DNA from: Saprospiraceae bacterium
GTDB lineage: Bacteria; Bacteroidota; Bacteroidia; Chitinophagales; Saprospiraceae
Assembly: GCA_023299965.1 (NCBI GenBank)
Contig: JALZVN010000193.1
Span: 1 to 11,091, forward strand
Direction of reading: 5' to 3'
Length of the DNA stretch: 11,091 nt
A program made the position numbers and the translations under genes. This document shows, piece after piece, positions 7,142-11,091 of the stretch; position 1 is the first letter of the stretch; each line of letters begins with the position of its first letter. The notes beneath the pieces are model-generated. The model saw only the letters and a list, made by a program, of their open reading frames with translations, ran no database searches and was not told where the DNA came from.

Positions 7142-7654
7142 TGGATAGTAGAAAAAGAGATTACGCAACTATACTTATTTATGTTTTGCTAGTGAAATTT
7201 TTAACGGTAAGGGATTGCAATATTTTTTTTAATTTTTGATAGTGTGCATATTGAAATAAAACATATACAAATTAATATCTATTTATAAAAAGATGAAATA
7301 TAATTCATTGGATTCTAGGGAAGTAAGAAATAAAAAATTATCACTTTATTTTAAGAAAAATATTAATGGTTGCTTTTAAAATTGTTTCCATTTTTGAAGC
7401 ATCGTTTTCACGGTTAAATATGTCATTTAGCGGACTCAAAAAAATGGAATTTTCAAAACAAAAAGGGCCTCCAATTTGCCTTAAAGAGGTATTAACAAAG
7501 CAGCAAATATTGGCTTATTTTTATGTGCAATTTTTTCCGTTTTTATGTTTAAGCGGACTTATAAAAAGAGATGAAAAATCATGAATTTTATCTCAAGCAT
7601 GTCACTGTTGTTTTCTGGATACTAAATAAAATTAATCAAACTTATTTTTTAAAC
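7142..7654. other. AT-rich stretch with no supported gene
   Basis: Apart from the AGCGGACT repeat pair listed separately, this long gap contains poly-T and poly-A runs and no convincing coding frame. One open frame of 72 codons (7366-7584) resembles no family and is Phe/Lys-rich as expected from AT-rich noncoding DNA. No exact TAnnTTTG box with a well-placed -33 was found, although the lipoprotein promoter downstream must lie in this region or close to it. It could be decayed accessory DNA. Confidence 0.5.
7429..7559 (+). repeat. Imperfect direct repeat pair, core AGCGGACT
   Basis: TTTAGCGGACTCAAAAAAATG and TTAAGCGGACTTATAAAAAG share the core AGCGGACT at 7429-7436 and 7552-7559 in the same orientation, each followed by an A-rich tract. 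The GC-rich core stands out in AT-rich surroundings. The pair might bracket a small inserted or decayed segment, but no transposase or target duplication is visible. Confidence 0.35.
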
Positions 7655-7727
7655 CGATATTACTCTCATCGAACAATGATGGCTAAGAAGCAAACTGGCA
7701 CTCTTGTCTAATCTAGAAGTAATATCG
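7655..7727 (+). promoter_or_regulatory. Leader inverted repeat before the lipoprotein gene
   Basis: CGATATTACT (7655-7664) and AGTAATATCG (7718-7727) are exact reverse complements 53 bases apart. The second arm ends 18 bases before the lipoprotein ATG. If the leader is transcribed, the arms would bring the start region next to a large loop that contains a small open frame. It could control translation or be the site of a DNA-binding protein; the loop is long for the latter. Confidence 0.4.
7676..7711 (+). CDS. Possible 11-codon leader peptide
   Basis: ATG ATG at 7676 opens a frame encoding MMAKKQTGTLV and ending in TAA at 7709-7711. The frame lies entirely inside the loop of the leader inverted repeat, 34 bases before the lipoprotein start. 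The composition (early lysines) is like that of a translated leader, but frames this short occur by chance and no repeated control codon is present. Listed because its position matches leader-peptide control. Confidence 0.2.
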   Translation: MMAKKQTGTLV

Positions 7728-7745
7728 AAACACTTAAATTCAATT

Positions 7746-9122
7746 ATGAAAAAAATTTCAAATTTATTCATCCTTTTTTCTTTACTTACTTTCGGTCTTA
7801 TGACCACAAGTTGCAATGATGACGAATCAGGATCTGACGGTGGTTCAGATTCAGGCTTTATTGGAGCAGTATATGCGATGAGTAATGGTGCTGGTCAAGT
7901 AACGGGAACATCAGTACAAGGAGACAACTGGGTAGCTGCTTACGGAAGAAACTCAGATGGATCTTTAGACCTTATTAGTATGACACCAACAGGTGGATTG
8001 GGAGGTGATTTCGATGGAGGAGAAGGACTTGATCCATTAATCAGTGCTTATGCACTTACAAAGTCAATTGATAACGAATTTGTACTAGCAGTAAATGCAG
8101 GGTCAAACACAGTTACTGCTATGGCTGTACAAGATGATTTTTCTCTTAGTGTTACGGATACTCAGCCTACTGGCGATGTGGGACCTAACAGTATAGCACA
8201 CACACCTTCTACTATTGATGATAGAAACGGTCTAGTATATGTTTCTAACATTACTAGAGCAGAGTTTGCTACACAAGGAGAGCCAGCTCAGCAAGGTACA
8301 GTTACTGGATACTGGTTATTAGATGATGGTACATTAGCTCCAGTTCCTAATTCAAGAAGAGAATTGGCAAATAGACCATCTGCTGTACAGTTTTCTCCAA
8401 ATGGAGATTTCTTGGTAGTTGCTTCTATCAACTCTGGTTCTTCAGCTTTAGCAACTCTTGATGAAAACGAATTGGTTGTTTACCGTGTAAACGATGACGG
8501 TACATTGAGTGATGCTATCGTAGGATCTGGTGCATCTACCCTTAGAGATAACGCAGAGGGAAGAAACCTTCCTTCAGCTATCGGATTCCAGATCGTTGGT
8601 GACAACTTTGTAGTGGTTACAGAAGCTAGAGAATTTAGACCAGATGGTACACCACCTGTATTCCCAGGATTACAAGATGGTTCTGTATCTACATGGCAAA
8701 TAAACGGCGATGGTTCTCTTTCTGCAATCAACTTAGATGTTGCTTCAGGAGAAAACAACACGGGTAGAACGGCTTGTTGGTTAGATTTTACAAACGACGG
8801 GAATACTTTCTTTGTATCTAACGCTATCGAAGCGGGTCTTGCTTCATACAGCTTTAACAATGGTAATATTGCATTGATTGATCAAATAGCAGCTCAAGGA
8901 GTTGGTGCTACAGGTAACACGGATGATGGTGCTGCTGCATTTGCAACTACTGAAGGATGGATCGATATGTGGATTTCTGATGATGGAAATCACCTATACC
9001 AACTTCAAGGTCTAAGAGGAGCGATTTCTGTTTATGAAATCAACGGAAATACGCTTAGCCTAGTAGAAGTAGAAACTGGTGACTTACCACCTAATAACGT
9101 ACAAGGAATCGTAGCATTCTAA
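7746..9122 (+). CDS. Lipoprotein with lactonase-like beta-propeller
   Basis: This is a 458-aa exported lipoprotein. The signal peptide has KK, a hydrophobic core and the lipobox MTTSC with lipidated Cys23. It is followed by NDDE and a Gly/Ser/Asp-rich linker (24-37); acidic residues right after the cysteine fit the surface-export signal described in Bacteroidota. The rest resembles the seven-bladed propeller of the 6-phosphogluconolactonase/lactonase family (PF10282-like). Blade repeats include RPSAVQFSPNGDFLVVAS, VVYRVNDDGTLSDA, LPSAIGFQIVGDNFVVV, STWQINGDGSLSAIN and CWLDFTNDGNTFFVSN. The substrate is unknown and the protein may bind rather than cut. Codon choice (many AAC, ATC, TTC, GGT) differs from its neighbours and suggests strong expression. 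The frame also opens at a TTG at 7704, but the signal peptide and the A-rich tract favour the ATG at 7746. It has its own terminator, so is probably monocistronic. Confidence 0.85.
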   Translation: MKKISNLFILFSLLTFGLMTTSCNDDESGSDGGSDSGFIGAVYAMSNGAGQVTGTSVQGDNWVAAYGRNSDGSLDLISMTPTGGLGGDFDGGEGLDPLISAYALTKSIDNEFVLAVNAGSNTVTAMAVQDDFSLSVTDTQPTGDVGPNSIAHTPSTIDDRNGLVYVSNITRAEFATQGEPAQQGTVTGYWLLDDGTLAPVPNSRRELANRPSAVQFSPNGDFLVVASINSGSSALATLDENELVVYRVNDDGTLSDAIVGSGASTLRDNAEGRNLPSAIGFQIVGDNFVVVTEAREFRPDGTPPVFPGLQDGSVSTWQINGDGSLSAINLDVASGENNTGRTACWLDFTNDGNTFFVSNAIEAGLASYSFNNGNIALIDQIAAQGVGATGNTDDGAAAFATTEGWIDMWISDDGNHLYQLQGLRGAISVYEINGNTLSLVEVETGDLPPNNVQGIVAF

Positions 9123-9150
9123 TTGAATGCTTGATGTATAATACCTAAAT

Positions 9151-9199
9151 AAAAAGCCCTAATTTCTGGAAAGAGATTAGGGCTTTTTTTGTTTTTTTT
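9151..9199 (+). terminator. Intrinsic terminator of the lipoprotein gene
   Basis: AAAAAGCCCTAAT (9151-9163) pairs with ATTAGGGCTTTTT (9176-9188) in a 13-bp stem with a 12-base loop. The T-run continues and is followed by a second run of eight T (9192-9199). The A-run on the left arm could also allow some termination on the minus strand. Confidence 0.9.
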
Positions 9200-9292
9200 G
9201 ATTAGCTTTAGGCTAGCTCAATTAACCTTTGACTAGGGTTAGTTGTAGTACGCACAGAATCGAAAGAATTAAAAAAAAATGAATCTATAGTA

Positions 9293-9359
9293 CTGGAAGA
9301 ATTCTATTCTTTATCATTTTGGAGTCATCTTTCCAGTGATTCTTTTGATTGTCTTTCCA
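9293..9359 (+). promoter_or_regulatory. Repeated TCTTTCCA boxes upstream of the toxin-like operon
   Basis: TCTTTCCA occurs at 9328-9335 and again at 9352-9359, 24 bases apart in the same orientation. A near-complementary copy, CTGGAAGA at 9293-9300, pairs with 9328-9336 except for one bulged base. Toxin-antitoxin operons are often self-repressed at repeated boxes like these. The second box directly follows the proposed -33 element. Function is inferred from position only. Confidence 0.3.
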
Positions 9360-9381
9360 ATAGAATTTTAAAATAATTTTC
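9349..9381 (+). promoter_or_regulatory. Putative promoter of the SUKH-like/toxin-like operon
   Basis: TTG at 9349-9351 is followed 22 bases later by TAATTTTC (9374-9381), which matches seven of eight positions of the Bacteroidota -7 consensus TAnnTTTG. Transcription would start almost at the ATG at 9386, giving a leaderless or very short leader, so either the mRNA is leaderless or the real promoter lies further upstream. Confidence 0.25.
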
Positions 9382-9385
9382 AAAT

Positions 9386-10033
9386 ATGTACGAAAGAAGT
9401 TTTCCAAAAGAGGTAGAAGTAAAAAAAGAATTAATCAAGAAAATTGAAGAAAGGTTCGAATTTAAGTTTCCACCGTTATATAAATTACTGCTACTTAATT
9501 ATAACACTAGCCTATATCACTTTTATCCTACTATTAATAAATGGTTTAAAAGGTCTGGATTAGAATTAGATATATATATGTCAGATAAAAAGTTTGAGAA
9601 CTTTCCATTTAATAGATTAAATTCACCTCTAAGAATTTATAATGATTTGATACAATTCTCTTTTGCAAGGAATGCGCTTTTAGACTTTGACAACTTAGCA
9701 ATAGGCAATTTTGATACTGGATATTTGTATGTCGGTGTTGGTGAAGATAATCAAGATGTTGTTTTTTCTCATATTGTTGAGAATGAAAAGTTAATTCCTC
9801 GTAAACTAGAAAATGACATATTTCAATTTATTTCAAAATACAAAATTACTTTACCATTGAGTTCTGAAAATATGGAAAAAGGAATGTTAGAGAAATATTG
9901 GTTAGATGAGAATATGAAAATTCTTTTAGATATAAAAAAATTTCAGCCAATAGACTCTGAAGAAGAGTATATGAAGTTGGATAATTTAGTTGACATTATT
10001 TATAACGAAGTAATTGCTTATGTTCAAAGTTAA
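9386..10033 (+). CDS. SUKH (SMI1/KNR4)-superfamily-like protein
   Basis: This 215-aa cytoplasmic protein has no signal peptide or membrane helix. Two parts resemble the SUKH fold: the early helix and FKFPPLYKLLLLNYN (26-40), matching the family's F-x-LP-x-Y-K-x-FLxxYNG block, and LAIGNFDTGYLYVGVGEDNQDVVFSH (104-129), matching the central strands in which acidic and Gly residues alternate. SUKH proteins are best known as immunity proteins that bind and neutralise polymorphic toxins; others are cell-wall-synthesis regulators in fungi or of unknown role. The residues after about 155 are Lys/Glu-rich and unassigned. The gene is markedly AT-rich and overlaps the RelE/ParE-like gene by 14 bp, so the two are likely translated together. 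Its place upstream of a toxin-like gene is where an antitoxin would be expected. Superfamily call is moderate; the neutralising role is inference. Confidence 0.6.
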   Translation: MYERSFPKEVEVKKELIKKIEERFEFKFPPLYKLLLLNYNTSLYHFYPTINKWFKRSGLELDIYMSDKKFENFPFNRLNSPLRIYNDLIQFSFARNALLDFDNLAIGNFDTGYLYVGVGEDNQDVVFSHIVENEKLIPRKLENDIFQFISKYKITLPLSSENMEKGMLEKYWLDENMKILLDIKKFQPIDSEEEYMKLDNLVDIIYNEVIAYVQS

Positions 10034-10364
10034 TATCACTGTTTCGGTTCATAGAGTCATCTTTAATGAGGTGAAGAAACGATTAGAGGATGAAGAAAGA
10101 AAAGAATCTAAATTATATCAAGACATTATAACACAATTTTATGTTCAACTTTTAAATATTTCTGAATCACTAAAATATAATCCTTACACTTTTCCCGAAC
10201 TGATTTCAGGGTACAGATATATTATGAACTATCCTATTAATTTAATTTATAAGATTGAAGATGATAATGTTTGGATTGTAGATGGAATTACATATGAAAG
10301 ATGGAACGAAGTGTACCAGAGCTATTTAAAATTGCCAATTGGAGAAGATAGAGAGGATGTGTAG
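10020..10364 (+). CDS. RelE/ParE-like toxin candidate
   Basis: From the ATG at 10020 it encodes 114 residues, near the usual 90-110 of this superfamily. The pattern fits: a first strand (FKVNITVS, 2-9), two helices (11-52, Lys/Glu-rich then LYQDIITQFYVQLLNISESLKYNP), the turn NPYTFPEL, then strands GYRYIMNYPINLIYKIEDDNVWIVDGI (64-90) that match the ParE G-x-R-x-h-x-x-P-h-x-I-h-Y-x-h pattern. The C-terminus carries YERWNEVYQSYL where ParE proteins have a short helix. RelE relatives cut mRNA on the ribosome and ParE relatives poison gyrase; the key residues are too variable to choose. A TTG two codons earlier could also start the frame. It overlaps the SUKH-like gene by 14 bp. No ribbon-helix-helix, Phd/YefM or HTH antitoxin is encoded beside it. 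It might be an inactive relative. Confidence 0.55.
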   Translation: MFKVNITVSVHRVIFNEVKKRLEDEERKESKLYQDIITQFYVQLLNISESLKYNPYTFPELISGYRYIMNYPINLIYKIEDDNVWIVDGITYERWNEVYQSYLKLPIGEDREDV

Positions 10365-10413
10365 AAAATACAACTAATAAAGAATATAAAAACAAAAGAA
10401 TTAAACCACAATT

Positions 10414-10953
10414 ATGAGAAATAAATTTTTTGTAAGTATTGTTATCCTTTTGTCATTATCATCATGCACTAGAGTGTTGATGCTAGCGATGGGAATGCAG
10501 CAACCAGAGTATAAGACGGATGAAGAAGTCAAAGAGTATGCCCAAAAAGTATTTGATTACGAAGGGGATATTTTGAGAATGAAATCATTTAGTCGGGATG
10601 GGGAAGTTAAATCTGTATCTAAATCACTTCCCGCACTGATGTATTCAGATAATGGAAAGCTTCATAGATTTACTACTTCATGTTTGCGTAATTATGCAGC
10701 CATTATTCAAGAAGTAAAATTGGATGAATATCATTCGCGTATCGACACCAGTTATCTTATTGATGATTTGATAGAGAAATTGTATCATGTTGAGGGAGAC
10801 GAGTTCTCTATTGCTGATGAAACATTTGTTGTCTTTTATTCACGATTTATTGGCAATCTTAATAAAAATACTGTTATTCCTTGGATGGAGGAGATTGAAG
10901 ATGAAATGAGAGTACCAATTGTTTTTGTTAATTGTGATTATTCAGAGGAGTGA
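10414..10953 (+). CDS. Small lipoprotein, possible thioredoxin-like fold
   Basis: I do not recognise a named family. The 179-aa product has a signal peptide with lipobox LSSC (Cys18), so it is exported and lipidated. After a short linker come KTDEEVKEYAQKVF and SLPALMYSDNGKLHRF (71-86), then a C-terminal block TFVVFYSRFIGNLNKNTVIPWMEEIED (137-163) and VPIVFVNCDYSEE. The order strand, helix, strand with VFYSRF where thioredoxins have VxFWAxWC suggests a thioredoxin-like fold that lacks the CxxC pair, so redox activity is unlikely. Similar CxxC-less lipoproteins are, from memory, scattered in Bacteroidota. It begins 49 bases after the toxin candidate with no terminator between, so it may belong to the same transcript. 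A link to the SUKH/ParE pair is guilt by position only. Confidence 0.6.
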   Translation: MRNKFFVSIVILLSLSSCTRVLMLAMGMQQPEYKTDEEVKEYAQKVFDYEGDILRMKSFSRDGEVKSVSKSLPALMYSDNGKLHRFTTSCLRNYAAIIQEVKLDEYHSRIDTSYLIDDLIEKLYHVEGDEFSIADETFVVFYSRFIGNLNKNTVIPWMEEIEDEMRVPIVFVNCDYSEE

Positions 10954-11091
10954 AGATGACTAAGCTATTGCATTGTTTTTAATTGGCTTACCAAACTAAA
11001 AATTTAAACTACTTTAATAAGGTACTTGCAACTTTATTGAATAAATTTATGTCATTTGTATTGTCAATTTCTCTTGTCAAGTTTGTTTTAA

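Noticed and set aside
7366..7584. 72-codon plus-strand open frame
   Set aside because: Phe/Lys-rich product without recognisable domain, in AT-rich DNA with no start context better than chance; it includes both AGCGGACT repeats, whose translations SGLKK and SGLIKR only reflect the DNA repeat.
8480..8860. 126-codon minus-strand open frame inside the propeller gene
   Set aside because: Shadow of a strongly supported lipoprotein gene on the other strand; its product has no recognisable features.
10954..11091. Possible gene or terminator in the last 138 bases
   Set aside because: No coding frame of note; TAAGC and GCTTA could pair across about 20 bases, but the stem is weak and no T-run follows.

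Overview
The window looks like chromosomal DNA from a member of the Bacteroidota, probably a marine or aquatic Cytophagales-type bacterium. This is inferred from several signs: moderately AT-rich DNA, A-rich tracts instead of Shine-Dalgarno sequences before start codons, a possible TAnnTTTG -7 box, a RecQ with the layout usual in this phylum, a small PorT-like outer-membrane barrel, and lipoproteins with acidic residues after the lipidated cysteine. No rRNA, tRNA, CRISPR array, transposase or phage gene was seen.

Left part (1-3280). A compact GC-rich stretch (44-150) folds on paper into a branched structure and looks like a structured RNA of unknown class. It is followed by recQ (translated from a TTG at 252) and an overlapping GT4-like glycosyltransferase gene. 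Both are on the plus strand and end at a bidirectional terminator (3240-3280) shared with the convergent oligopeptidase B gene.

Middle part (3291-7141). Three minus-strand genes follow one another: oligopeptidase B, a 213-aa outer-membrane beta-barrel protein, and a small three-helix membrane protein. The gap between the first two holds the most striking noncoding structure in the window. It has two perfect inverted repeats (22 bp and 19 bp arms) with unrelated stem sequences but matching tips, and a third stem-loop with symmetric internal loops. Next to it is the terminator of the barrel gene. The gaps upstream of the barrel and membrane-protein genes contain several short operator-like palindromes.

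Right part (7142-11091). A gene-poor AT-rich stretch leads to a lipoprotein gene encoding a lactonase-like beta-propeller. Its leader holds a 10-bp inverted repeat enclosing a possible 11-codon peptide, and the gene ends at a strong terminator. The last section is an AT-rich accessory-looking cluster on the plus strand: a SUKH (SMI1/KNR4)-like protein, a translationally coupled RelE/ParE-like toxin candidate, and a small lipoprotein with a possible thioredoxin-like C-terminus. The SUKH-like gene occupies the position an antitoxin gene would normally hold, which makes this pair the best protein-level candidate for an undescribed system. The final 138 bases show no supported gene.
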